Shown here one piece after another: positions 1 to 9,470 of a DNA stretch of 37,479 nucleotides. This DNA is from an uncultured Fidelibacterota bacterium (lineage in GTDB: Bacteria; Fidelibacterota; Marinisomatia; Marinisomatales; Marinisomataceae). Below the pieces are notes generated by a model. The model did no database searches and was not told the DNA's origin. It saw only the letters and a list, made by a program, of their open reading frames with translations. The stretch lies in the NCBI GenBank assembly GCA_902575395.1, contig CACGRA010000006.1:1-37479 (forward strand). The letters run 5' to 3'. Position 1 is the first letter of the stretch. Every line of letters starts with the position of its first letter. Made by a program: the position numbers and the translations under genes.

Positions 1-63
1 ATTTATAAATACATAGATCTTAGATATAAAGATCAGATAGTAGTAAAAGAGAGAAGAGTATGA
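1..63 (+). CDS. ftsQ: Cell division protein FtsQ, C-terminal fragment (truncated by window start)
   Basis: Frame 1 reads IYKYIDLRYKDQIVVKERRV*; (I/V)DLRY...(I/V)VVK is typical of the FtsQ C-terminus. Its TGA overlaps the ftsA ATG (ATGA), and ftsQ-ftsA-ftsZ is a conserved order. Confidence 0.75.
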   Translation: MYKYIDLRYKDQIVVKERRV

Positions 64-1328
64 ATGGACAAGTGTATGTAGCTTTTGATTTAGGTTCTTT
101 TAGCATTAAAGGAGCTATAGCAAAAGTCAATCAAGAGAAAGAGTTAGAGATTTTATCTATAAAGTCTATTAATAGTAGAGCCATCGAGTGTGGTACTATT
201 GTAGATAAAGAACAATTAATAAATGATTTAGAATTGTTGATAAAACTTATTGAAGAAGAATCAGGATACAATGTTAAAGAAGCTATTGTTTCAGTATCAG
301 GAAATACAGTTAAATCTATTAATTCATCTACTAGGAGCAGAATAAAAGACAATTCTGATCTTAAGATTGATGAAGAGATTGTAAGTAAGCTTTTATCGCA
401 ATGCTCTGATTTACAGATATCTGCTGGAAGACATGTAGTTCACAATATATCAAGAGGATATATTATAGACGACTCTCCTTTAATTCGTAATGCTATTGGT
501 TGTGTTGGTGAAATTATACAAGCAAGATCTCATGTAATTCACGTCCAAGACTTTAATCTCAATCAGATTAAGACTTGTTTTGATGATGACTTTTCAATTG
601 AAGTAGATGCAGTTTTTGATGGATTAGCATCAGCTTATGCCAACATATCAGAAGATGATAAAGACCTTGGAGTTATATTTGTTGATATAGGTTCAGACAA
701 AACTAATGTTGTTATATATAAAGATAGATATATTATGCATTCAAAGGTGATTCCTCTCGGCTCTCACTCTGTTACTAAAGATTTAGCAACAATGTTTAAT
801 GTTGCAATTGATGATGCGGAAGAAGTAAAAAGAAAACATGTTTCTGCATTATCAAAGTTAGCAGATATTTCATCTAATTTTGAGCTATCCATTAATGGAG
901 ACACATTAAAAAAACAACTCAATCAGAAAGAAGTTTCTGAAGTAGCAGAAGCAAGGTTTAAAGACATTATAGATAGAGTAAGAAATGAAATTAGGATTAC
1001 TGGTGAAAAAATATCTGAATTTGGTTCAGGGATTAAAATTACAGGAGGCGGTTCTAATGTAAAAAATCTTGATCTGCTTTTTAAAGAATATTTAGAAGAG
1101 CTAGAATCAGAAAATCCAGATAATAAAGATATAAGTATAAAGTGTGAATATCTTCCAATAAAAGATATCACTTTTAAAGAGAATTTAGAGGATAAAAGAG
1201 AGTATGCAACTCTTGTAGGTTTATTAAAATGGCCTATATTAAATGTTGAAGATGACAATCCTCTTATTGGTATTAAAAAATCATTTACAGAAAATTTTTC
1301 CAATATTTGGAAAGGTTTTTTTGAGTAA
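60..1328 (+). CDS. ftsA: Cell division protein FtsA (actin-like)
   Basis: Actin-like ATPase motifs (VAFDLGSFSIKGAIA, GVIFVDIGSDKTNVVIY, ITGGGSNVKNL); directly upstream of ftsZ. Confidence 0.95.
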   Translation: MNGQVYVAFDLGSFSIKGAIAKVNQEKELEILSIKSINSRAIECGTIVDKEQLINDLELLIKLIEEESGYNVKEAIVSVSGNTVKSINSSTRSRIKDNSDLKIDEEIVSKLLSQCSDLQISAGRHVVHNISRGYIIDDSPLIRNAIGCVGEIIQARSHVIHVQDFNLNQIKTCFDDDFSIEVDAVFDGLASAYANISEDDKDLGVIFVDIGSDKTNVVIYKDRYIMHSKVIPLGSHSVTKDLATMFNVAIDDAEEVKRKHVSALSKLADISSNFELSINGDTLKKQLNQKEVSEVAEARFKDIIDRVRNEIRITGEKISEFGSGIKITGGGSNVKNLDLLFKEYLEELESENPDNKDISIKCEYLPIKDITFKENLEDKREYATLVGLLKWPILNVEDDNPLIGIKKSFTENFSNIWKGFFE

Positions 1329-1342
1329 TAAAAGGAGAAAAT

Positions 1343-2578
1343 ATGTTATTTGAATTTGAAGCTATACAAGATCAGAAAGCTAAAATTAAAGTGCTAGGAG
1401 TCGGTGGTGCTGGCGGTAATGCAGTTAATCGAATGATTACATCAGGTATGGAAGGTGTAGAATTTATTGCGATTAACACTGATATACAGGATCTAGATAA
1501 AAATCATGCTGAAACAAAGATGCAGATAGGAAAAGATTTGACAAAAGGTTTAGGCGCAGGAGCAAAGCCAGAAGTTGGCAAAAAAGCAATGTTAGATGAT
1601 CAAGAGCGCGTTCAATCATTGGTTGCTGGCTCTGATATGGTATTTGTTACTGCTGGGATGGGAGGCGGTACAGGCACAGGTGCTGCTCCTGTTGTTGCAA
1701 AGATGTGTAAAGATTTAGGTATCCTTACAGTCGCTATTGTTACACTGCCTTTTAAATTTGAAGGGGCAAAAAGAATGTCAAAAGCATTAAAAGGAGTTAG
1801 TTCAATAAGAAATTTTTGTGATACACTTATTGTTATTCCAAATGAAAAACTTTTGTCAGTAATTGAAAAAAATACCCCTGCAGAAGATTCATTTAAAATG
1901 GCTGATTCAATATTATTGAATGCTGCACAAGGAATATCAGATCTTATTAATGAACGAGGACAGATTAATCTTGATTTTGCTGATGTAAATACAGTAATGA
2001 GAGGAATGGGTGATGCATTAATGGGTTCAGGTACAGCGAGTGGCGAAGAAAGAGCTGTATTAGCTGCACAGCAAGCAATCTGTAGCCCTCTTTTAGAAGC
2101 TCAATCAATTCGTGGAGCAAGAGGAGCAATTGTGAGTATTCGAGGTGGAGAAAATATGACACTAGATGAACTGAGTGCTGCTACAGAAATTATATATGAA
2201 GAGGCCGGAAAGGATGTAAATCTTAATTTTGGGTATGTAGTTGATCCAACCATGAAAGATGAATTAAAAGTTACTGTTATTGTAACTGGATTTGATTCGA
2301 GACCAATCGAACAAACAAATGATTCAAGAGAGGTTATGGATAGGAACTACAATCGAGAAAGTGAAGAAATAATGGATGCAATGGACACCCCATTATTTGA
2401 AGAGCAAAATACTTCACCTGTTTCTTCAACATTTAATGAAGAAGATGATGAATCAGAAAACATTGATGATGCACCAACGCTTGTCTTTGGAGAGTTTAAT
2501 CAAGAAAATAGAATAGAAACTGAATCTGATTCAGAATCTGATGAAGTACCTGCTTTTATAAGAAGACAAAATCAATAA
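1343..2578 (+). CDS. ftsZ: Cell division protein FtsZ
   Basis: Tubulin signature GGGTGTGAAPVVAK, NAVNRM, C-terminal peptide DEVPAFIRRQ; RBS aaaggag upstream. Confidence 0.98.
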   Translation: MLFEFEAIQDQKAKIKVLGVGGAGGNAVNRMITSGMEGVEFIAINTDIQDLDKNHAETKMQIGKDLTKGLGAGAKPEVGKKAMLDDQERVQSLVAGSDMVFVTAGMGGGTGTGAAPVVAKMCKDLGILTVAIVTLPFKFEGAKRMSKALKGVSSIRNFCDTLIVIPNEKLLSVIEKNTPAEDSFKMADSILLNAAQGISDLINERGQINLDFADVNTVMRGMGDALMGSGTASGEERAVLAAQQAICSPLLEAQSIRGARGAIVSIRGGENMTLDELSAATEIIYEEAGKDVNLNFGYVVDPTMKDELKVTVIVTGFDSRPIEQTNDSREVMDRNYNRESEEIMDAMDTPLFEEQNTSPVSSTFNEEDDESENIDDAPTLVFGEFNQENRIETESDSESDEVPAFIRRQNQ

Positions 2579-2605
2579 TTTGGTTGGCTACCGATAAAAG
2601 GGAAA

Positions 2606-2640
2606 GGGGCTCTTAGCTATTTTAGCTTTGAGCCCCTCTT
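2606..2640 (+). terminator. Intrinsic terminator downstream of ftsZ
   Basis: GGGGCTC (2606-2612) pairs with GAGCCCC (2630-2636), inner AGCT/AGCT stem across a TT/TT internal loop, followed by TCTTT. Confidence 0.75.
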
Positions 2641-2684
2641 TAAATTCTTTTGCTATATCTATTTTCATCTATAAATTCGCTTTT

Positions 2685-3032
2685 ATGAATAATCTTTGGG
2701 AAGATGTAAAAAAGACTGTTTCTGAATGGAGCGTGGTTGCTTCTGAAAAAGCAGAAGAGTTTACTCATAATAGCAAACTTCGTCTTGATATTCTACAATT
2801 AGAAAGGAAGCTTTCTAGCATGTATGTAAAGTTAGGCCTTTATGTATTTAACAAAACTAAAGAAAAGAATGTTCTCAGTTTTGTAGGAGACAAACGTTAT
2901 ATATCTTTAATTGATAATGTTGTTGATATTAAAAAGAAGATTAAAGATAAAAAGGATGAAATTGATAATCCAGACCATGAAGTATTTGATTCAAAAGAAG
3001 ATATTTCTCATGAGGAACAAGAACAATCATGA
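2685..3032 (+). CDS. Small charged coiled-coil protein, unknown function
   Basis: ORF 2628..3032, but the upstream ATG lies inside the terminator; internal ATG at 2685 (MNNLWEDVKKTVSEW...) is the likelier start. Ends overlapping the next CDS. Confidence 0.7.
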   Translation: MNNLWEDVKKTVSEWSVVASEKAEEFTHNSKLRLDILQLERKLSSMYVKLGLYVFNKTKEKNVLSFVGDKRYISLIDNVVDIKKKIKDKKDEIDNPDHEVFDSKEDISHEEQEQS

Positions 3033-3922
3033 GCAATAAAAAACCATTTTCAATTCATTATCTTTCTTCTAAAAGACTACGCCAAATTAATTTTTCACTT
3101 AGCGATTTTACTTTATTTTTTGTCTTCTTATTAATTCTGTCTGTAGGAATTAATTATTATTTATCTCTCAAATTTTCAACTGATTATTATAAAGATAAAA
3201 TAGAGCAAGCAGAGCAGGAATATTCTGATATTTCTCAGGAATTATTAGATAAAGTAAATGCAATGGAAAAGGAATTAGCTTTATTAGAAGAAAAAGATAG
3301 TGAAATGAGAACCTATGCTGCGTTACCTCCGCTTGATGAAGATATTAAAGAGATGGGGACTGGAGGTTCAGAAGAAGAATTGAATAAAGAAGATTCTTCA
3401 ACAATGTTGAATAAATTAAGAAATACTATTGATTCTCTTTCATATACTTTAGATGCACAAAAAAACAGCTATGATATTATTTTTAACAAAATCAAATCTA
3501 ATGAAGAAATGTATCGTCATATTCCATCTATTATGCCTGTGGAAAGTGCATATTTAGGTTCACAATATGGATATAGAACCGATCCTATAGATGGAAAAAG
3601 AAGAATGCATCGCGGACAAGATTTTGCCGTAAATCTCAATACTCCTGTAATTGCAACAGGTGATGGTGTTGTTACAAAAGCGCAATATGATTCTGGTTGG
3701 GGACGTTATGTAAAAATTGATCATGGTTATGGATACGAAACAATATATGCTCATCTTTACAAGATTAATGTCAAAAAGGGACAAAAGGTTAAACGCGGAG
3801 ATGTCATAGGAAAATCAGGTAATAGCGGTAGAGCTGCAGGATTCCATCTTCATTATGAAGTACATAAAAACAAAAAAGTAGACGACCCTAAAAAGTATTT
3901 CTTCCTTGGCTATATTAAATAA
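3029..3922 (+). CDS. Membrane-anchored M23-family metallopeptidase (murein hydrolase-like)
   Basis: N-terminal TM helix, coiled coil, then LytM core: HRGQDFAV...GDGVV...GWGRYVKIDHGYGYETIYAHL...GKSGNSGRAAGFHLHYEV. Confidence 0.92.
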   Translation: MSNKKPFSIHYLSSKRLRQINFSLSDFTLFFVFLLILSVGINYYLSLKFSTDYYKDKIEQAEQEYSDISQELLDKVNAMEKELALLEEKDSEMRTYAALPPLDEDIKEMGTGGSEEELNKEDSSTMLNKLRNTIDSLSYTLDAQKNSYDIIFNKIKSNEEMYRHIPSIMPVESAYLGSQYGYRTDPIDGKRRMHRGQDFAVNLNTPVIATGDGVVTKAQYDSGWGRYVKIDHGYGYETIYAHLYKINVKKGQKVKRGDVIGKSGNSGRAAGFHLHYEVHKNKKVDDPKKYFFLGYIK

Positions 3923-5253
3923 TGCTTCAATCTAATTCAAAAATCAAATCCTATGCCCTCGAGACATATGGGTGCCAGATGAACGTTGCTGATTCAGAAC
4001 TAGTTGATGGAATTTTAAAGGATATTGGATTAAAAAAGACCGAAGATTTAAATAATGCAGATGCGATTTTTGTTAATACATGTGCAATTAGAGAAAATGC
4101 AGAAAAGAAAATTCATTCTCGTTTAGGGAATTTTTACAAGTTAAAACAAGAAAAACCACATCTAATTATTGGAGTTTTGGGATGCATGGCGCAAAATTTG
4201 AAGAATGACTTGCTAAAAAATAAACCATATGTTGACATCATTCTTGGTCCAGATTCTTATAGAAATCTTCCTAAGCTCATGAATCGCCATATGATGGAAA
4301 AAAATAGCATAGTGGACACAAAGCTATCAAGGTATGAAGTGTATGAAGATCTTTTTCCAAAGAGAAATGAAGGTATCAATGCATGGGTTTCTATTATGCG
4401 AGGTTGTGATAAGTTTTGTTCTTTTTGTATTGTTCCTTTTACTAGAGGAAGAGAAAGAAGTAGAAGCGTTGAAAGTATTGTTACAGAAGTAAGAAAAGCT
4501 GTTGACCAAGGTTTTGTTGAAATAACTTTGTTAGGACAGAATGTTAATTCATACAAACATGAAAACAATTCATTCGCTGAATTATTGTTAGCAGTTTCTG
4601 ATATTAATGGAGTAGAACGTATACGCTATACATCTCCTCATCCTCAAGATATTAATGTTGAGCTACTAGAAGTAATGGCTTCAAGAAAAAATATTTGTAA
4701 TTACGTACACTTTCCTATGCAGTCAGGCTCTAATGATATATTAAAACGCATGAATCGAACATATACTAAGGAACATTTTCACTATATGGCCGATAAAATA
4801 AGAGAAATAATGCCTAACTGTGGTTTATCAACTGATATTATTGTAGGATTTCCTGGTGAGACTGATAAAGATTTTGAAGAAACATTAGATTTAATGAATA
4901 AGATAAAATTTAACTCTGCATTTACATTTAAGTATTCTCCTAGACCTTATACAAAGGCAGAACAGTTTACTGACCAGGTTGATGAAAGCATAAAAAAGAA
5001 AAGACTTGATGAACTTATTACTCTTCAAAAAGAACATACTCTTGAATTAAATTCCAAGAAAATTGACAGCATTGAACATGTATTGATAGAAAAAGAAAGT
5101 AAAAAATCTTCTAATCATTGGGCCGGAAGAACAGATTCGAATGAATGGGTGATTTTTGAAAAGAAATCAAGTAATATCAAAGATATAGTTCCAGTGGAAA
5201 TTGTCAATGCAACTGGAGTAATTTTACATGGTAAAGAAATGGTTGGTGCTTAA
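3922..5253 (+). CDS. miaB: tRNA-2-methylthio-N6-dimethylallyladenosine synthase MiaB
   Basis: ETYGCQMNVADSE N-terminal domain, radical-SAM MRGCDKFCSFCIVPFTRGRERSR, TRAM-like C-terminus. Confidence 0.95.
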   Translation: MLQSNSKIKSYALETYGCQMNVADSELVDGILKDIGLKKTEDLNNADAIFVNTCAIRENAEKKIHSRLGNFYKLKQEKPHLIIGVLGCMAQNLKNDLLKNKPYVDIILGPDSYRNLPKLMNRHMMEKNSIVDTKLSRYEVYEDLFPKRNEGINAWVSIMRGCDKFCSFCIVPFTRGRERSRSVESIVTEVRKAVDQGFVEITLLGQNVNSYKHENNSFAELLLAVSDINGVERIRYTSPHPQDINVELLEVMASRKNICNYVHFPMQSGSNDILKRMNRTYTKEHFHYMADKIREIMPNCGLSTDIIVGFPGETDKDFEETLDLMNKIKFNSAFTFKYSPRPYTKAEQFTDQVDESIKKKRLDELITLQKEHTLELNSKKIDSIEHVLIEKESKKSSNHWAGRTDSNEWVIFEKKSSNIKDIVPVEIVNATGVILHGKEMVGA

Positions 5254-5567
5254 TGTTTAGATTGTTAAAGATTTTATTTTTTCTCGCATTCCTTGCTGGA
5301 ACATTCTTCTTGTTTGATAGAAATAGTGAACCAATCAATATTTATTTCTTTAAAGGTGATCCCATTGTAGCTCCAGGTTATCTTGTAATAATTATTTTTG
5401 TAATGATTGGAGTATTGTTGGGATATATAATTTCTTTGCGTAACCTAATTTCATACAGATCTGAAATGTCTTCTTTAATCAAGAAAAATAAAGAAATTTC
5501 TGATGAGCTTGATAGTTTAAGAAATGTAGCTGTTGGTGAAGAATTTAATTTTAATGATAAGGAATAG
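5253..5567 (+). CDS. LapA-family (DUF1049) two-TM membrane protein
   Basis: Two TM segments with intervening PINIYFFKGDPIVAPGYLVIIIFVMIGVLLGY, typical of LapA; followed by a TPR protein as in lapAB. Confidence 0.7.
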   Translation: MFRLLKILFFLAFLAGTFFLFDRNSEPINIYFFKGDPIVAPGYLVIIIFVMIGVLLGYIISLRNLISYRSEMSSLIKKNKEISDELDSLRNVAVGEEFNFNDKE

Positions 5568-5572
5568 TTATC

Positions 5573-6595
5573 TTGCAGATAACGTATCTTGTTCCCTTAA
5601 TAGTAGTTATCTTAATCGTTATTTTTCTAATTAATAATAGAAAATCAAAACAACCTACTAGTGTTGAAATTTATAACAAAGCATTGAAAGCTATTATTGA
5701 TAATAATCAAGAACGCGCGTTTCAAATTCTCAAAGATTTAATTCAGCAAGACTCTAATAACACGGAAGCTTATTTATTATTAGGAAATCTATTAAGAGAT
5801 AGAAATATCGATAAAGCACTTAAAATTCATCAAAGTATTATTGTAAGGCCTGGTCTTTCAAAGCAAATGAAGATTCAAGTTCATCAAGCATTAGGATTAG
5901 ATTATATAGAAATAGGGAACACAATTAGGGCCGAAGATGAGTGTAAAAATATTATCAACTTAGATTCTAAGAATATATGGGCACTTACTATGTTAAAGAA
6001 TATTGCTATTGATAATAAATTATGGAATAATGCATTAGAATTAGAAAAAAAACTCATTAAATATGGATCAAAATCACAGGATGAAGAATCAAGGCTAAAT
6101 TATTTAATTGCGATGGATCATAAAGAGAAAAATAATAAAGATCAGTACATCTCCTTTCTTGAAAAAAGCGTTAATTCTGAAAAGCCATACCCACCTTCAT
6201 ATTTAGAACTTGCTAGAGCCTATTATGAAAGTGGAGGTATTAACTTTGTTAATTTAGCAGCAAAAAATTTCATTTTATATGCACAAGCAGAACCGCAAGC
6301 TAGCATTGAAACATTTAAAGAAGTTGAGAATATGTTATTTGATCAGAATCGATTTAACGAAATGGAAAAATTATACCAAGAAATACTTTCTGATTCTTTT
6401 AATGCATATGTGTTTAACCGTTTAATTGATATTCATCTTGAAAAAAATGATAAAGATGCTGTTACAGATCTAATAGAGAAGTACAAAAATGAAAAATCTT
6501 ATATTATTAAACTAAATCAGATGAAACTTGATACAGATGATATTGATTTAAGAAAATCTTTATCTGAAGTCTGTAATAGTATTGTTGTTCAATAG
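5573..6595 (+). CDS. TPR-repeat membrane protein (LapB-like)
   Basis: TTG start; N-terminal TM helix, then TPR-like repeats (NNTEAYLLLGNLLRDRNIDKALKIHQSI). No C-terminal rubredoxin Cys pairs. Confidence 0.75.
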   Translation: MQITYLVPLIVVILIVIFLINNRKSKQPTSVEIYNKALKAIIDNNQERAFQILKDLIQQDSNNTEAYLLLGNLLRDRNIDKALKIHQSIIVRPGLSKQMKIQVHQALGLDYIEIGNTIRAEDECKNIINLDSKNIWALTMLKNIAIDNKLWNNALELEKKLIKYGSKSQDEESRLNYLIAMDHKEKNNKDQYISFLEKSVNSEKPYPPSYLELARAYYESGGINFVNLAAKNFILYAQAEPQASIETFKEVENMLFDQNRFNEMEKLYQEILSDSFNAYVFNRLIDIHLEKNDKDAVTDLIEKYKNEKSYIIKLNQMKLDTDDIDLRKSLSEVCNSIVVQ

Positions 6596-7230
6596 TGATG
6601 AAAATTATTAAAAAAATCTTTTTTGTATTTTTGTTTACACATCTTTGCTTTGGTCAAGATTTGGATTCAAGCGTTCTTTATCAAAAAGCAATTAACACAC
6701 TTGATGGAGACAAAGCGCTAGAAATATATAATCAAATAATTCAAATGAATGACAAGTCTGATTATTATTGGTTGTCGGTATTAAAAAAAGCAGAATTGAA
6801 TTATGCTATAGGCTCTTATATTAAATCTTCTAACTTGTTGAAAGAGTTTAATCTTAATGCTCCTAGACATTTGGTTACAGATGTATCAAAATCATTATTA
6901 TATCAAGCATTAGTTGCAAGTGGAGATAATAAAGCTGCAAAAGAATATGAAAGAAAAGTTAATAAGTCTGCTTCATCTAAAAAAATAAAGAAAAATAGTG
7001 TTTGGTTTATACAATTTGGTGCATTTGAAAACAAAGAGAATGCTAAAATATTAAAAGAAACACTAAATGAAACTGGAATATCCGATATACAAGTGAATCA
7101 GGTCTTTAATCGTGGGAAAACAACTTATTATGTTCGTAGTAACGCATTTGATTCTTATACATCTGCAAGCAAAAAAGCATCTCAGTTAAAGAAATATGAT
7201 GATTTTACGTTTGCAATAGTAGGATATTAA
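6595..7230 (+). CDS. Exported SPOR-domain protein
   Basis: Signal peptide ending CFGQ; C-terminal SPOR-like WFIQFGAFENKENAKILKETL...TTYYVRSNAF. Confidence 0.8.
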   Translation: MMKIIKKIFFVFLFTHLCFGQDLDSSVLYQKAINTLDGDKALEIYNQIIQMNDKSDYYWLSVLKKAELNYAIGSYIKSSNLLKEFNLNAPRHLVTDVSKSLLYQALVASGDNKAAKEYERKVNKSASSKKIKKNSVWFIQFGAFENKENAKILKETLNETGISDIQVNQVFNRGKTTYYVRSNAFDSYTSASKKASQLKKYDDFTFAIVGY

Positions 7231-7234
7231 TTTT

Positions 7235-9073
7235 TTACTTGCTAGCAGCTCTGTATAGCCAAACGAGTATACATCCTAAAATCGCAATTCCAACTATATC
7301 ATTCAACGGACTTGGTAGTCCATAATCTGGCCAGTAGTTTTTATCAAAGAATAATGGGATAGCAATGAAGATTGCCATTAATGCTTCTCCCGTAATTAAT
7401 CCAGATGCAATAAGTAGTCCATTATCTTTTCCTTTTTGAGAAGAAATCTTGTTAGCATAATGATTAAGCATACCACCAACAAAGATTGGGAATGTTAATT
7501 CAATTGGAAGGTAGATACCGATTGCAACTGCTAAGATTGGAACTCTGAAATCTGATCCTCTTTTAAGTTGATATTGGTCTAATAAAATAATTAAAACTCC
7601 AATCACTGCTCCTGCATAAATCATAGCCCATTCTAAGTCTCCAGCAAATACGCCTTTAGCAACATTTGTCATAAGAACAGCTTGTGGTGCAGGTAAATCA
7701 GGACCACCAATACCATATGCTTCGTGTAGAAGAATTAGCACTATTCCTAAGCTCATTGCTGCACTGACTACTCCCACAAGTTGCATTAATTGTTGTTTCC
7801 AAGGTGTTGCTCCTACAATATTACCTGTTTTTAAATCTTGTAAATTATCTCCGCCAATTGCCGCAGCACAACATACTACAGAACCAATTAAAATAGCTGC
7901 TGCTGCTCCTTCAGAAGATCCTGTGCTAAAGAATGTAACAATCAATAGAGAACTAAATAAAATGGTAGCAATTGTTACGCCTGATATAGGATTATTAGAT
8001 GAGCCTACTACTCCAGCCATATATGCTGCAACTGCTGAAAATAAAAACCCAAAAACACACATAATTAATGATAAAATAATAGCTGAACCCCAAGATGGAA
8101 TAATACTAAAATAAGTAAGGCACATAGGCACTAGTAGGGCAAGCACACCTATGAAAACATAGTTAATTGGTAAATCTCTTTCTTCAAGCGCAATATTATC
8201 TGAATCTTCTTGCAAAGTCTTTAAGCTTAGGCTGATACTTTCAATAAGCGGTTTTGCAAGTTGCATGATAGACCAAATGCCTCCAACTACCATAGCGCCT
8301 ACACCTAAATAACGAATTTTAGTATTCCAAATTGTGCCAGCAGCATCCCAAGCTGATCCTTCATATCCATTCATATATGAATAAATTGGAATTGCTACTG
8401 CCCAAGAAATTAATCCTCCAGAAAACGCTAGTATTCCAATATTTCTTCCCACAATATAACCAACACTAATCAGAGAAGGAGACAGGCTAGATCCCATTCC
8501 AAAGATTGCACCACCAATTACTTTTGCACCACCAATTGCACTTGACCAAATTCCAAATGCGAGATCTCCAAGTTTAACAATTCCTCCAACCAATGCAGAT
8601 AATCCAATCATTTTTAAACTATCTTTTGATTTTTCTGGATCAGATTCATGTCCTGTTTCTAATACTTTTGCTGTTGCAACCCCTTCTGGAAACCTTAATT
8701 TTGCTTTCAATATTAAAGCGCGTCTTAATGGTACAGTAAATAGTGCACCAAGCACACCACCGACCATAGCAATCTTTGTCACTTCCCAATAATCAACGCT
8801 TTCCCAATATCCAATAAGAAGCAATGCAGGAATAGTAAAAATAACTCCAGCTGCAAGCGATTCTCCTGCAGATGCTGCAGTTTGAACAATGTTATTTTCT
8901 AAAATATTTGAGTTTTTAAATAAACGCAATATTCCCATTGACATAATTGCTGCTGGAATAGACGCAGAAATAGTCATCCCAGCGTACAGACCTAAGTAAG
9001 CCATAGCAGCAGAAAGAACAATAGAGAGGCCGATACTTAAAAAAATTGCTTTGACAGTTATTTCATTATTCAT
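7235..9073 (-). CDS. OPT-family oligopeptide/metal-chelate transporter
   Basis: Polytopic 612-aa protein with OPT motifs (SAAMAYLGLYAGMTISASIPAAI, RFPEGVATAKVLETG, GGDNLQDLKTGNIVGATPWKQQ). Confidence 0.88.
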   Translation of the reverse strand: MNNEITVKAIFLSIGLSIVLSAAMAYLGLYAGMTISASIPAAIMSMGILRLFKNSNILENNIVQTAASAGESLAAGVIFTIPALLLIGYWESVDYWEVTKIAMVGGVLGALFTVPLRRALILKAKLRFPEGVATAKVLETGHESDPEKSKDSLKMIGLSALVGGIVKLGDLAFGIWSSAIGGAKVIGGAIFGMGSSLSPSLISVGYIVGRNIGILAFSGGLISWAVAIPIYSYMNGYEGSAWDAAGTIWNTKIRYLGVGAMVVGGIWSIMQLAKPLIESISLSLKTLQEDSDNIALEERDLPINYVFIGVLALLVPMCLTYFSIIPSWGSAIILSLIMCVFGFLFSAVAAYMAGVVGSSNNPISGVTIATILFSSLLIVTFFSTGSSEGAAAAILIGSVVCCAAAIGGDNLQDLKTGNIVGATPWKQQLMQLVGVVSAAMSLGIVLILLHEAYGIGGPDLPAPQAVLMTNVAKGVFAGDLEWAMIYAGAVIGVLIILLDQYQLKRGSDFRVPILAVAIGIYLPIELTFPIFVGGMLNHYANKISSQKGKDNGLLIASGLITGEALMAIFIAIPLFFDKNYWPDYGLPSPLNDIVGIAILGCILVWLYRAASK

Positions 9074-9116
9074 AATATCAGCAGCAACTTACAAACTTTT
9101 AATTTTTATAAACAAT

Positions 9117-9425
9117 ATGAAAAAGAAATTAATTTCATTGATCGCTTTATCTGCTTTTATGATGGCAACTTTTGAAGTTTATCATCATCATGAGTTCGAT
9201 ATCAAAAATCAATATGTTTGTAATCAAGAATATATAGATATTCCAAATGATGATAATTCACACGATTGTGATTTCTGTAAATTTGGCTTTACCAAGTATA
9301 CTCCTAGTGCAGATAATGTTTTAGAAAATGATACGCATTCAAACTATTTTTATTTAAATAGCTTGAACTTTGTTTCCTATAAATCTGTTCACGGAATTCC
9401 GAACAAATCTCCACCTACAGCTTAG
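9117..9425 (+). CDS. Small exported His/Cys-containing protein, possible metal-related
   Basis: ATG at 9117 (MKKKLISLIALSAFMMATFEVYHHHEF...) with signal-like N-terminus, HHH, and HDCDFCKF; directly upstream of the TonB receptor. Confidence 0.65.
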   Translation: MKKKLISLIALSAFMMATFEVYHHHEFDIKNQYVCNQEYIDIPNDDNSHDCDFCKFGFTKYTPSADNVLENDTHSNYFYLNSLNFVSYKSVHGIPNKSPPTA

Positions 9426-9470
9426 CAACCTATATATTTTTGTTAAACTAATTTTTCTAAGGAGAAAAAA

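Noticed and set aside
2628-2684. N-terminal extension of ORF 2628..3032
   Set aside because: The first ATG is inside the ftsZ terminator hairpin; the ATG at 2685 is more plausible.
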